Source: Sphingobium amiense (GTDB lineage Bacteria; Pseudomonadota; Alphaproteobacteria; Sphingomonadales; Sphingomonadaceae). Taken from it: a stretch of DNA of 64,000 nt. The stretch is from the NCBI RefSeq assembly GCF_003967075.1, contig NZ_AP018664.1, forward strand, positions 930,001 to 994,000, read 5' to 3'. A model generated the notes under the pieces. It did no database searches. It was not told the DNA's origin and saw nothing but the letters and a program-made list of their open reading frames with translations. The number at the start of each line of letters is the position of its first letter. The stretch's first letter is position 1. This document shows, piece by piece, positions 17,460-26,137 of the stretch. A program made the position numbers and the translations under genes.

Positions 17460-17930
17460 ATGACCGATACGAGCGATATCCGCGACCGCTTCTGGAAGGA
17501 ATTGTCGACCAGCCCTTTCCTGATGCTGGGTCTGGAAGGTAGCGCGGAACATAGTCTGCCGATGACGGCTCAGCTCGATCCGAACGCCAGTCATTGCTTC
17601 TGGTTCTATACGTCAAAGGACAACCGTCTCGCGCCCGGCGGTCCGGCCATGGCTCAGTTTTCCGCGAAGGATCACAGTCTTTTCGCTTGCATCGAAGGCA
17701 CTTTGACGCCGGAAACCGACCCGGCCATTATCGACCGCTACTGGTCGAAGCAGGTGGAAGCATGGTATCCGCAGGGCCGCAACGATCCCGGCCTGCTGAT
17801 GCTGCGTTATGACCTCGGCACGGCCGAAATCTGGCTTGCCGACCTGTCGCTCAAGGGCGTGTTCAAGATGATGTTCGGGGGCGATGTCCGCTCAGAAATG
17901 AAGGGCAAACATGCCGAAGTAGCGCTGTAA
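17460..17930 (+). CDS. Pyridoxamine 5'-phosphate oxidase-like flavin-binding protein
   Basis: A 156-residue split-barrel protein of the general stress protein 26 type. FWKELSTSPFLMLGLEG at the start and HCFWFYTSKDNRLAPGG (about 48-64) fit the flavin-binding PNPOx-like fold. LFACIEGTLTPETDPAIIDRYWSKQVEAWYP is the usual later block. Relatives bind FMN or F420 but the substrate is not known. ATG 17460 follows AAGGAGA at 17447-17453, so it is preferred over an in-frame start at 17430. A strong terminator follows. Confidence 0.8.
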   Translation: MTDTSDIRDRFWKELSTSPFLMLGLEGSAEHSLPMTAQLDPNASHCFWFYTSKDNRLAPGGPAMAQFSAKDHSLFACIEGTLTPETDPAIIDRYWSKQVEAWYPQGRNDPGLLMLRYDLGTAEIWLADLSLKGVFKMMFGGDVRSEMKGKHAEVAL

Positions 17931-17952
17931 TCCGCACGCATATAAAGACGCG

Positions 17953-17984
17953 GCGGCCCGGCATGTCCGGGCCGCTTGCTTTTT
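17953..17984 (+). terminator. Intrinsic terminator after PNPOx-like gene
   Basis: A 9-bp GC stem (17953-17961 with 17967-17975) with the 5-base loop CATGT is followed by TTGCTTTTT. It sits 22 bases after the stop of the preceding gene and marks the end of that unit. The rest of the 17931-18215 gap shows no further gene. Confidence 0.85.
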
Positions 17985-18215
17985 GCCTGCGCTTGCGCCA
18001 TATGCGCCGCAGCGCAGCAGACGGCTTTTGAAAAGCCCCTCAGCGATTGGCAGCGTGATCGTTCGGCCCGAAGCAGGGCAGGACCGGCCAATGACAAGTC
18101 TGCGCTAAGCTGTTTGAGGCTTCCCTATTCACGCGGGTCGTTTCGTAACCCGCCTTGCGCCCTTGGCTTGCGTTTCGCACCAGGTCGGCGCCCGGCCGAC
18201 TTGTGAGCATATCCC

Positions 18216-19601
18216 ATGGAATTTACCGAACTTGGCCTGTCAGAGCCAATCCTGAAGGCGCTTGCCGCCAAGAAATACGCCAACCCGACGCCGATCCAGC
18301 AGAAGGCGATTCCCGTCCTGCTGGAAGGACATGACCTGTGCGGCATCGCGCAGACGGGCACGGGCAAGACGGCGGCGTTCGCGCTGCCGAGCCTCGATTA
18401 TTTCGCCCGTAATCCCAAGCCCACGCCGATCCTGGGCTGCCGGATGCTGGTGCTGTCGCCCACCCGCGAACTCGCGGCGCAGATCGCGCAGAGCTTTCGC
18501 GACTATGGTCGCTTCATGAAGCTGTCGGTGGAAACCGTGTTCGGCGGCGTGCCGATCAACAAGCAGATCCGCGCACTGTCGCAGGGCGTCGACATCGTCG
18601 TTGCGACGCCCGGCCGCCTGCTCGACCTGATCGACCAGCGCTGCTTCACGATCAAGGACACCGAAATTTTCGTCCTCGATGAAGCCGATCAGATGATGGA
18701 CATGGGCTTCATCCATCCTTTGAAGCGCATCGCCAAGCTGCTGCCGCGCGACCGGCAGAATCTGTTCTTCTCGGCAACCATGCCCAAGGAGATCGAGGCG
18801 CTTGCCGGACAGTTCCTCAACGATCCGGTCAAGGTCAGCGTCGCGCCGCAGTCGACCACGGCGGAGCGGGTGCGCCAGCAGGCGACCTTCGTCAATCAGG
18901 CGGAAAAGCAGGCGCTGCTGCACATTGTGCTGAAGACAGAGGACATCGACCGCGCGCTGATCTTCACCCGCACCAAGCATGGCGCGGATCGCGTCGTGCG
19001 CTTCCTTGAGGGCGCGGGCATTCAGGCTTTCGCGATCCACGGCAACAAGAGCCAGGCGCAGCGGACGACAGCGCTTCAGGCGTTCCGCCAGGGGCACTGC
19101 AAGCTGCTGGTCGCGACGGACATCGCGGCACGCGGGATCGACGTGTCGGGTGTCAGCCACGTCATCAACTTCGAAATTCCGAACGTGGCCGAACAATATG
19201 TCCACCGCATCGGCCGCACCGCGCGGGCGGGAGCGGAGGGCATAGCGATCAGCTTCGTGGCGGACGACGAGCGGCCCTATCTGAAAGCCATCGAGAAGGC
19301 GACGCGGGTCAAGCTCGACATTGTGCCGTTGCCCGAGAATTTCATGGAAGCGGTGCGCAATCTCCCCAAACCCGCGCCGTCGCGCAAGGGGCCGAGCCAG
19401 TCGCCTGCGCAGCAGGCGCGCCGGGCCGAGGGACAGCGTCGCTATCAGGACGGGCAGAAGGCCCAGCGCGGTGCGCCGGACAATGCGCATCGCGGTGAAG
19501 GCGAGGGCGCGAAGAAAAAGCCGTTCCGCCGTCGTCGCGGCGGTGGTGGCGGCGTGGGCGCGCACAAAGGTGCGGTGCAACGGACCGGCGCGCCGCGCTG
19601 A
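18216..19601 (+). CDS. rhlE: DEAD-box RNA helicase, RhlE type
   Basis: ATP-dependent RNA helicase of 461 residues. Motifs in order: the Q motif (PTPIQQKAIP), motif I AQTGTGKTAA, Ia PTRELAAQ, Ib TPGRLLD, motif II VLDEADQMM, motif III SAT, then RecA2 motifs ALIFTRTKHGADR, ATDIAARGIDV and HRIGRTARAG. The C-terminal tail (about 390-461) is basic and low in complexity, ending in RRRRGGGGGVGAHKG, a probable RNA-contact tail typical of RhlE. Roles are ribosome assembly or mRNA decay. ATG 18216 opens directly at the family N-terminus. Confidence 0.93.
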   Translation: MEFTELGLSEPILKALAAKKYANPTPIQQKAIPVLLEGHDLCGIAQTGTGKTAAFALPSLDYFARNPKPTPILGCRMLVLSPTRELAAQIAQSFRDYGRFMKLSVETVFGGVPINKQIRALSQGVDIVVATPGRLLDLIDQRCFTIKDTEIFVLDEADQMMDMGFIHPLKRIAKLLPRDRQNLFFSATMPKEIEALAGQFLNDPVKVSVAPQSTTAERVRQQATFVNQAEKQALLHIVLKTEDIDRALIFTRTKHGADRVVRFLEGAGIQAFAIHGNKSQAQRTTALQAFRQGHCKLLVATDIAARGIDVSGVSHVINFEIPNVAEQYVHRIGRTARAGAEGIAISFVADDERPYLKAIEKATRVKLDIVPLPENFMEAVRNLPKPAPSRKGPSQSPAQQARRAEGQRRYQDGQKAQRGAPDNAHRGEGEGAKKKPFRRRRGGGGGVGAHKGAVQRTGAPR

Positions 19602-19611
19602 GGTCATGAGC

Positions 19612-19647
19612 GCGCCGCCCGCTCCGTTCGGTCGGAGCGGGCGGCGC
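19612..19647 (+). terminator. Long GC hairpin after rhlE
   Basis: A perfect 15-bp stem (19612-19626 with 19633-19647) closes the loop TTCGGT, 10 bases after the helicase stop. No U-tract follows, so it may be a weak intrinsic terminator or a 3'-end stabilising hairpin. Confidence 0.6.
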
Positions 19648-19712
19648 GGCCCTGACGGGCGTGACTCATTTGTCAGTGGTCATTCAGAAATCAAACGCTA
19701 GGCTGGCTGTCT

Positions 19713-22598
19713 ATGCGTTTATTTCCCCGCCGTTCGGCTGCTTCGCTTTCCATCCTCGCCCTTCTGCTCGCGGGCACGCCGCTCGCCGCGCAGACGGCGA
19801 AACCGGGTGCGGCAGGAGCGCAGGGCGCGACCACGGCGCAGACGCGGCCGTGGCTTTATGAAAATAGCGACGTGCCGATCGACCCGGAGTGGCGTTTCGG
19901 CACTTTGCCGAACGGACTGCGCTATGCGATCCGGCGCAACGGCGTGCCGCCGGGGCAGGTCGCGATCCGGCTGCGCGTCGATGTCGGGTCGCTGATGGAG
20001 CAGCCCGACGAACTGGGCTACGCCCATTATATCGAGCATCTTTCCATGCGCGGATCGCGCCATGTGCCCGATGGCGAGTCCAAGCGCATATGGCAGCGGC
20101 TGGGGGTCAGCTTCGGCAGCGACAGTAATGCGCAGACGACGCCCACGGGCACGACCTACGCGCTCGACCTGCCGCAGGCGACGCCCGCCAGCCTTGGCGA
20201 GAGCATGAAGATCCTCGCGGGCATGATGATCGACCCCAATATCGTGGACAGCGCCGTCGAAGCGGAGCGCGCCGTGGTGCTGGCCGAAAAGCGGGAGAGC
20301 GACGGGCCGCAGATGCGCCTGTCCGACGCTTCCCGGCAGCATTTCTTCGCCGGGCAGCCGCTGGCCGATCATGCGCCGATCGGCACCGTCGCCACCCTGA
20401 CCGCCGCGACCGCCGCCAAGGTGGAGGCGTTCCACCAGCGCTGGTATCGGCCCGAAAACACCGTCATTTCGATTGCGGGGGATATGGACCCGGCGGTCAT
20501 GGAGCAGATTTTGAAGGACCAGTTCGCGGGCTGGTCCGTCCCCGGCAGGGGCGCTGCGCTCCCCGATTTCGGCACTCCCGATCCCGGACAGCCCGCCACG
20601 CGCGTAGTCGTGGAACCGGGCGTGCCGCTCGCCCTGACGCTGGCATGGCTGCGCCCGTGGAAGCCGCATGCCGACACCATCGTCTACAATCAGGACAAGC
20701 TGACCGACATGCTGGCGCTCCAGATCGTCAGCCGACGGCTGGAGCGCGCCGCGCGCGCGGGCGGCAGCTTCCTGCAGGCTGGCGTAGACCAGCAGGACAT
20801 CAGCCGGTCGGGCGACGGCACCTTCCTCAGCATCACGCCCACGGGGGAGGATTGGGAGAAGGCGCTGAGCGATGTGCGCGCCATCGTCGAGGATGCGAAG
20901 GCCTCCGCGCCCAGCCAGACGGAGATCGACCGCGAATATGCGCAGATGGATACGGCGCTCGCGATACAGGTCGAAAATGCCGACACCGAAGCCGGGGCGA
21001 AGCAGGCAAGCGATCTGGTGAGCGCGGTCGACATTCGCGAGACGACCGTCAGCCCGCAGGCGGCGCTCGACATCTTCCGCGCGGGCAGGCCCGCCATGAC
21101 ACCGCAGAAAATCCTGGAATCGACCCGGCGACTGTTCACCGCTGGCGTGTTCCGCGCGATGCTGACCACGGGCAAGCCGATACCCGGTGTCGAGGCGCGT
21201 CTGGAGGCCGCCGTTTCCGCTCCGGTCACTGCGGCATCCAATGCCCGCCTGTCGGACAAGGCCGTGACGATGGATGACCTGCCGAAGTTCGACCCGGCGG
21301 GGACGGTGGTGTCACGCAAGCCCATCGGCCTGCCGGGGATGGAGGAAATCACGTTCTCCAACGGGGTCAAGCTGACCCTCTTCGCCAATGATGCGGAAAC
21401 CGAAAAGGTGCGCATCAACGTGCGCTTCGGTCGGGGACAACGGGCCTTTTCTCCCACGAAGCGGGTGGCAAGCTGGGCGGGAGATTACGCACTGGTCGCG
21501 AGCGGCATCGGCAAGCTGGGGCAGGGGGAGCTTGATGAGCTGACCAATGGCCGCAGGATCGGCATGGGCTTTGCCATCAATGACGATGCGTTCGAGTTTC
21601 AGGCCGTGACGCGCCCGGCGGACTATAAGGACCAGTTGCGCCTGTTCGCGGCCAAGCTGGCCGAGCCGGGCTGGGACCCTGCGCCCATCGCGCGGGTGAA
21701 GACGGGGGCTTCGGTCGCCTATGATGCGCTTTCGCGCTCCCCCGACGCAGTGCTCGGGCGCGATCTCAACTGGCTGCTGCATGACAGGGATGTGCGGTTC
21801 CGCACGCCCGATCTTGCGGAAATCAACGCGCTGACGCCCGAAGCATTCCGCAAGACGTGGGAGCCGATCCTCGCTTCCGGCCCGATCGACATCCAGATAT
21901 TCGGGCAGGTGAAGGCGGATGAAGCGATCCAGGCGGTTGCGGCGACGTTCGGCGCGCTGCCGCCGCGGCCGGGTAAACCGGTCCCTGCGGCCAACCGCGC
22001 GATGCGCTTTCCCCGGCATGTGGAAAAGCCGGTCGTGCTGCGGCACAAGGGCGACCGGGAACAGGCGGCCGCCGTCATCGCGTGGCCGACCGCGGGCGGC
22101 TTCGCCTTGCAGAAGGAGGCGCGCCAGCTCGAAATCCTGACGCAGATCTTCAACGACCGCCTGTTCGACAAGCTCCGTTCGACGGAGGGCGCGGCCTATT
22201 CGCCGACCGTCCAGAACAACTGGCCATTCTCCTCTGAATCGGGCGGCTATATCCTCGTGACGAGCCAGGTCCGGCCTGACCGCGTCGATTATTTCTACAA
22301 CGTCGTGAAGGCGACGGCCGCCGATCTCGCGAAGACGCCTGTCAGCGCCGATGAGCTGCAGCGGGCGGTGGCGCCGATGCGACAGCTTCTCGCGCGCGCC
22401 AGCACGGGGAACGCTTTCTGGATGCAGCAGATGGAGGGGACGGCGCGCGATCCGCGCTATGTCGATGCGATGGCGAGGATGGCCGAGGATCTCCTGTCCG
22501 TCACGCCCGCCCAGCTTCAGGCGGTGGCCGCGAAATATCTCATTCCATCGCGCAGTTGGGCAGCGGTCGTCCTGCCCGAAGAGGGGGAAGGGAAATAG
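19713..22598 (+). CDS. Secreted M16-family zinc peptidase
   Basis: A large insulinase/pitrilysin-type peptidase, 961 residues. A signal peptide (about 1-26, ending LAAQ) indicates periplasmic location. The inverted zinc motif HxxEH is HYIEH (105-109), with the third ligand region at EAERAVVLAEKRE about 80 residues later. Four M16 half-domains fit the length; the second catalytic-like half (about 540-950) lacks HxxEH and would be structural. It probably degrades peptides in the periplasm. Single gene, preceded by a gap of about 110 bp after the rhlE hairpin. Confidence 0.9.
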   Translation: MRLFPRRSAASLSILALLLAGTPLAAQTAKPGAAGAQGATTAQTRPWLYENSDVPIDPEWRFGTLPNGLRYAIRRNGVPPGQVAIRLRVDVGSLMEQPDELGYAHYIEHLSMRGSRHVPDGESKRIWQRLGVSFGSDSNAQTTPTGTTYALDLPQATPASLGESMKILAGMMIDPNIVDSAVEAERAVVLAEKRESDGPQMRLSDASRQHFFAGQPLADHAPIGTVATLTAATAAKVEAFHQRWYRPENTVISIAGDMDPAVMEQILKDQFAGWSVPGRGAALPDFGTPDPGQPATRVVVEPGVPLALTLAWLRPWKPHADTIVYNQDKLTDMLALQIVSRRLERAARAGGSFLQAGVDQQDISRSGDGTFLSITPTGEDWEKALSDVRAIVEDAKASAPSQTEIDREYAQMDTALAIQVENADTEAGAKQASDLVSAVDIRETTVSPQAALDIFRAGRPAMTPQKILESTRRLFTAGVFRAMLTTGKPIPGVEARLEAAVSAPVTAASNARLSDKAVTMDDLPKFDPAGTVVSRKPIGLPGMEEITFSNGVKLTLFANDAETEKVRINVRFGRGQRAFSPTKRVASWAGDYALVASGIGKLGQGELDELTNGRRIGMGFAINDDAFEFQAVTRPADYKDQLRLFAAKLAEPGWDPAPIARVKTGASVAYDALSRSPDAVLGRDLNWLLHDRDVRFRTPDLAEINALTPEAFRKTWEPILASGPIDIQIFGQVKADEAIQAVAATFGALPPRPGKPVPAANRAMRFPRHVEKPVVLRHKGDREQAAAVIAWPTAGGFALQKEARQLEILTQIFNDRLFDKLRSTEGAAYSPTVQNNWPFSSESGGYILVTSQVRPDRVDYFYNVVKATAADLAKTPVSADELQRAVAPMRQLLARASTGNAFWMQQMEGTARDPRYVDAMARMAEDLLSVTPAQLQAVAAKYLIPSRSWAAVVLPEEGEGK

Positions 22599-22601
22599 GG
22601 G

Positions 22602-22757
22602 TCAGGCAGGCACCTGCTCTACCAGCAAGTGCCGGTAAAGGCGCACATATTCCAGATGAAGACTACGAATCGCGGGGTCGGCGGCCTGTTCGGCCAGTTG
22701 GAGATTTCTCTCAATTCTTTCAGCGAAATAGCTTGGGTCGTAGGGGGATTTGACCAT
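22602..22757 (-). CDS. Small hypothetical protein (51 aa)
   Basis: A short acidic, helix-prone protein; RIERNLQLAEQAADPAIR and HLEYVRLYRHLL would form two helices. Small proteins of this kind occur in sphingomonads next to other genes; the function is unknown. Support for the start at 22757: AGGAG lies on the minus strand at 22767-22771, 9 bases upstream. The frame extends upstream to 22811 but without a better ribosome site. It converges with the M16 peptidase (3-base gap) and is downstream of the disrupted repressor on the same strand. Confidence 0.6.
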   Translation of the reverse strand: MVKSPYDPSYFAERIERNLQLAEQAADPAIRSLHLEYVRLYRHLLVEQVPA

Positions 22758-22908
22758 AGACACTTGCTCCTGAACCCTGATCCATCCAAGTTTAGGAGCC
22801 TGATCTCGCAATGCAGCACGAAAATGCTGCGACTGCGTTCAATGGTTAAATATCCACGACCAGCGGTGCCTGGCAGAACGAAAATTTAACCTGTCGCAGG
22901 ATCGTGCG

Positions 22909-23219
22909 CTATCGAACGTGGCGCAGCGCTTTTGTAATCATCGTCGCGCCACCCTCGGCGATCTGGGCTGCGCTTAGTCGGGGCCGCGAAGCGCGGCGAT
23001 GGCCGATGCCGAACAGGCAGGCCAGCAGCAGTTCCTCCGCCACATCCAGCGCGTGCTCCGACAGGGCGGGATTGGCTATACAGGCAAAGTGCCGAAGCAC
23101 CCCGCGAATGGCGGCACACATGTCCGCCACGATGTCACCGACCTGAACCTTGCGAAGGCTTTCCGCGAGGATGTCGAAGCTCAACGCCTCCTGCTGATCG
23201 GATACTGCATCGAGCAACA
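22909..23219 (-). pseudogene. TetR-family repressor, C-terminal fragment split by IS21
   Basis: C-terminal ligand-binding and dimerisation part of a TetR/AcrR-family regulator (102 codons including TAG at 22909). It runs from LLDAVSDQQEALSFDILAES to ITKALRHVR and has no own N-terminal DNA-binding domain. It is the continuation of the fragment at 25737-26027. Removing the element and one copy of the CAACA duplication joins FERML to LDAVSD in one frame, giving a 198-residue protein. A stray ATG is created by the element's first base (23220), but I do not expect a functional product. Confidence 0.9.
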
Positions 23220-23224
23220 TGTGG

Positions 23225-23280
23225 ATCGGCGTGCAAAAAGGACCCCGTTAGCGGGGTGATCGGCGTCTAAAAGGGACCCC
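23225..23280. repeat. IS21 left-end repeated transposase-binding boxes
   Basis: Two direct copies of the 22-base box ATCGGCGTnnAAAAnGGACCCC lie at 23225-23246 and 23259-23280, spaced 34 bases apart. They match the boxes at the right end in inverse orientation. Multiple terminal repeats are typical of IS21-family ends. Confidence 0.8.
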
Positions 23281-23331
23281 TCATTTCGATGGTTTAAGCA
23301 GCCGGCTGGATAATCAGGCGGCGAGATCGGG

Positions 23332-24846
23332 ATGTTGGTTTTGGAGACAGTGGTTCGGATTCGGCGCGAGTATGCCGGTGGTAAGGCGATCAAGGCGATC
23401 GCGCGGGATTTGCATGTATCGCGGAAGGTGATCCGCAAGGCGATCCGGGCGCCGGAAGGCGCATTCGATTATCAGCGTAAGGTTCAGCCGTTGCCGCGGA
23501 TCGGTCCGTTTCAGGATCGCCTGAACACACTGCTGGAAGAGAATGAGGTGCGCGGCAAGCGCGAGCGGCTGCGGATGACGCGGATCCATGATCTGTTGGA
23601 GCGCGAGGGTTTTGAGGGCTCCTACGATGCCGTGCGGCGCTACGCGGCGCGCTGGAAGGCCGATCGGCGCAAGGATGCCGGCGATGGTGTCACGGCCTTC
23701 ATCCCGCTGATGTTCAAGCCCGGCGAGGCCTACCAGTTCGACTGGAGCCATGAGGATGTGGAGATCGCGGGCAAGCCGATGCGGGTGAAGGTCGCGCATA
23801 TGCGACTGTGTGCATCGCGGGCAGTCTATGTCCGGGCGTATCCGCGCGAGAGCCAGGAGATGCTGTTCGACGCGCATGCGCGCGGCTTTGCTTTCTTCGG
23901 CGGGGTGCCAGGGCGCGGCATCTACGATAATATGAAGACGGCGGTGACGAGCGTGTTCACCGGCAAGGAACGGGTCTTCAACCGGCGGTTCCTGATCATG
24001 ACCGCCCATTATATGATCGAGCCGACCGCCTGCTCACCTGCGGCGGGATGGGAGAAGGGGCAGGTCGAGAACCAGGTGCAGACGATCCGGGGTCGCTTCT
24101 TCCAGCCCCGGTTGCGGTTCGCCAGCCTCGAGGAGCTCAATGGCTGGCTGGAGGCCGAGTGTCGGCGCTGGGCGGAACGGCAGGCGCATCCTGAACAGGG
24201 CGAGCTAACCGTAGCGCAGGCGCTGGAGATCGAACGATCGGCACTGCAACCGATGTTGGGGCCGTTCGACGGCTTCAACGAGAGCGAGCATGCGGTGACG
24301 GGCACCTGCCTGATCAGCTTCGACCGCAACCGCTACTCGGTTCTCTCGACGATGGCGCGGCGCACGGTGCAGGTCCGTGCCTATGCCGACCGCATCATCG
24401 TGCGCTGCGGCGAGGAGGTTGTCGCCGAGCATCCTCGCACCTTCGGGCGTAACCGCACGATTTACGACCCCTGGCATTATCTGCCGGTGCTGGCCCGCAA
24501 GCCCGGCGCGCTGCGGAACGGCGCGCCCTTCCAGGACTGGGACCTGCCACCTGCGCTGGCGCGCCTGCGCCGCAAGCTTGGTAATGGCGACGATGCCGAC
24601 CGCCGGTTCGTCCGTGTGCTGTCGGCCGTGCTGATCGATGGCCTGGATCCGGTCGAAGCGGCCGTGCGCGAAGCGCTGGCGACCGGCACGGCGAGCGACG
24701 ATCTGATCCTCAACATCCTGGCGCGGCACCGCGAGCCGCCGCGCCCACTTACGATCATCACCTCCGAGGATAGCGCGCTGCGCCATCCGCCGATCGCCGA
24801 CTGCGCCCGTTACGACCAGCTGAGGACCTTCGATGCAGCGGCATGA
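23332..24846 (+). CDS. istA: IS21 transposase IstA
   Basis: DDE transposase of the IS21 family, 504 residues. The N-terminal helix-turn-helix region (about 1-50) includes [20 protein letters not shown]. The catalytic core has Asp in [12 protein letters not shown] (near 138), Asp in [11 protein letters not shown] and Glu in [12 protein letters not shown]. The C-terminal region [19 protein letters not shown] is the usual Mu-like beta domain. Its end overlaps the istB start by 14 bases, the normal translational coupling. No frameshift or stop is visible. Confidence 0.95.
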   Translation: MLVLETVVRIRREYAGGKAIKAIARDLHVSRKVIRKAIRAPEGAFDYQRKVQPLPRIGPFQDRLNTLLEENEVRGKRERLRMTRIHDLLEREGFEGSYDAVRRYAARWKADRRKDAGDGVTAFIPLMFKPGEAYQFDWSHEDVEIAGKPMRVKVAHMRLCASRAVYVRAYPRESQEMLFDAHARGFAFFGGVPGRGIYDNMKTAVTSVFTGKERVFNRRFLIMTAHYMIEPTACSPAAGWEKGQVENQVQTIRGRFFQPRLRFASLEELNGWLEAECRRWAERQAHPEQGELTVAQALEIERSALQPMLGPFDGFNESEHAVTGTCLISFDRNRYSVLSTMARRTVQVRAYADRIIVRCGEEVVAEHPRTFGRNRTIYDPWHYLPVLARKPGALRNGAPFQDWDLPPALARLRRKLGNGDDADRRFVRVLSAVLIDGLDPVEAAVREALATGTASDDLILNILARHREPPRPLTIITSEDSALRHPPIADCARYDQLRTFDAAA

Positions 24847-25561
24847 CATGATCGAGGCGATGCGCGGGCTTGGGCTCAAGGGCATGGCGGGCGCGTTCGA
24901 TGATGCGGTCACCACCGGCCTTCAGCGTCAGCGCACCACGATGGAGATACTGACCGACCTTCTCCGAGCGGAAGCGACGCATCGCCATGCCGCGTCGATC
25001 CGATACCGGATGGCGGCCGCAAAGCTGCCGGTCGTGAAGGACATCGACGCGTTCCGGTTCGAGGGCACACCGATCAACGAGGGGCTGGTGCGTTCATTGC
25101 ACAGCGGCGCGTTCCTGCCCGCTCGGCGCAATATCGTCCTGGTCGGCGGCACGGGCACCGGCAAGACCCACCTGGCCATCGCTATCGCCGCCAATGTCGT
25201 TCGCTCCGGTGCGCGCGGCCGCTACTTCAACACCGTCGATCTGGTGACCCGTCTCGAAGAGGAAGCCAGGATCGGCAAGAGCGGCGCACTCACCGCCCAG
25301 CTATCCCGTCTCGATCTGATCGTGCTCGATGAGCTAGGTTACCTGCCGTTCGCCCGCTCAGGCGGCCAGTTGCTGTTCCATCTGGTCAGCAAGCTCTACG
25401 AGCAGACCAGCGTCATCATCACCACCAACCTCGCGTTCGGCGAATGGCCCACGGTCTTCGGCGATCCCAAGATGACCACCGCGCTCCTCGATCGCGTCAC
25501 CCATCATTGCGACATCATCGAGACCGGCAATGACAGCTGGCGCTTCAAGAACCGAAACTGA
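24833..25561 (+). CDS. istB: IS21 ATP-binding helper IstB
   Basis: AAA+ ATPase that supports IstA in target capture, 242 residues. Walker A is [15 protein letters not shown] (about 103-117) and Walker B is [24 protein letters not shown] is the sensor-type block and the protein ends with [16 protein letters not shown], the usual IstB finish. Complete, with the start inside istA. Confidence 0.95.
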   Translation: MQRHDMIEAMRGLGLKGMAGAFDDAVTTGLQRQRTTMEILTDLLRAEATHRHAASIRYRMAAAKLPVVKDIDAFRFEGTPINEGLVRSLHSGAFLPARRNIVLVGGTGTGKTHLAIAIAANVVRSGARGRYFNTVDLVTRLEEEARIGKSGALTAQLSRLDLIVLDELGYLPFARSGGQLLFHLVSKLYEQTSVIITTNLAFGEWPTVFGDPKMTTALLDRVTHHCDIIETGNDSWRFKNRN

Positions 25562-25590
25562 TCTCCGCTGCACACCGGGATTAAGATGCT

Positions 25591-25647
25591 TTGCGCTGCG
25601 CGCGCCTCCGGTCGGGCTCCGCCCTCCCTACGCCGCGCGCAGCGCAA
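25591..25647. repeat. Inverted repeat downstream of istB inside IS21
   Basis: A 14-bp perfect inverted repeat (25591-25604 with 25634-25647) encloses about 29 bases between istB and the right-end boxes. It could be a hairpin that ends ist transcription, although no U-tract follows. Relevant because istAB transcription runs toward the efflux genes. Confidence 0.5.
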
Positions 25648-25685
25648 GGGCGCGTGTCCGATCAACCTTGCGCCATCTTGAAAAG

Positions 25686-25731
25686 GGGGTCCCTTTTGCG
25701 CGCCGATAGGGGGTCCCGTTTGCACGCCGAT
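25686..25731. repeat. IS21 right-end repeated transposase-binding boxes
   Basis: Two copies of the box GGGGTCCCnTTTGCnCGCCGAT lie at 25686-25707 and 25710-25731, inverse to the left-end boxes and spaced 24 bases apart. The outer copy is part of the terminal inverted repeat. Confidence 0.8.
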
Positions 25732-25736
25732 TGACA
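25731..25736 (+). promoter_or_regulatory. Outward-facing -35-like hexamer at the IS21 right end
   Basis: The last six bases of the element are TTGACA, an exact -35 consensus, pointing out of the element toward the efflux operon. The flank has only weak -10 candidates (for example TGTTCT at 25756-25761, 19 bases downstream). IS21 is known to carry an outward -35 at one end that forms a promoter with suitable neighbouring DNA. Whether one forms here is unproven. Confidence 0.45.
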
Positions 25737-26027
25737 CAACATCCTTTCGAAGACCTGTTCTACGGCGATCTGGCCCGCATCCAGCATTTCACGCAGGCGT
25801 TCGAGTTGCCGCTTCAACCGCATGGCGTCATCCTCGACAATCGCGCCGATGACGTCTTCCTTGCTTTTGAACAGTCTGTAGATCTGGCCGACGGACACCT
25901 GTGCTTCTTCGGCCAGATCGGCCATGGGCGTCTGGTGAAAGCCGCGACGATCGAACAGGTTGCGCGCCGCCAGCAAAATGCGGCTTCTGCTGTCTTTCCT
26001 GTGGTGCGGTGCAACTTCTTCGTTCAT
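25737..26027 (-). pseudogene. TetR-family repressor, N-terminal fragment split by IS21
   Basis: The first 97 codons of a TetR/AcrR-type repressor, starting at ATG 26027 (MNEEVAPHHRKDSRSRILLA). The helix-turn-helix is complete: RNLFDRRGFHQTPMADLAEE followed by VSVGQIYRLFKSKEDVIGAI. After FERML the frame runs into the element and adds CQSACKRDPLSARKRDPLF before stopping at 25662, giving a 121-residue chimera without the ligand-binding and dimer domain. TetR proteins bind DNA as dimers through that lost domain, so loss of repression is expected. Divergent from the RND operon, the usual place for its local repressor. Confidence 0.93.
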
Positions 26028-26084
26028 TTTCGCGTTGCGGCCCCTTGAAATCGTCGGGTCGAAAAAATACCTGAACGACCGATA

Positions 26085-26102
26085 GGAATGAATGTTCATT
26101 CC
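26085..26102. promoter_or_regulatory. Probable TetR operator
   Basis: A perfect inverted repeat of 8 bases around a 2-base centre: GGAATGAA-TG-TTCATTCC. It lies in the 110-bp gap between the divergent repressor and adaptor genes, just upstream of TATGAT (26108-26113), a possible -10 of the efflux promoter. Position and symmetry fit the binding site of the disrupted repressor. Confidence 0.65.
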
Positions 26103-26137
26103 GCCTATATGATAAATCCAGACACGGGAAGCACTCG

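Larger units (their letters stand above)
23220..25736 (+). mobile_element. Complete IS21-family insertion sequence
   Basis: A 2517-bp element with terminal inverted repeats. The left end reads TGTGGATCGGCGTGCAAAAA; the right end read inward is TGTCAATCGGCGTGCAAACG. It starts with TG and ends with CA. Direct 5-bp target duplications CAACA flank it (23215-23219 and 25737-25741). Each end also has two internal copies of an ATCGGCG...GACCCC box, as in IS21 transposase-binding sites. Both istA and istB are full length, so the element may be active. It sits inside a TetR-family gene, oriented toward the efflux operon. Confidence 0.95.
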
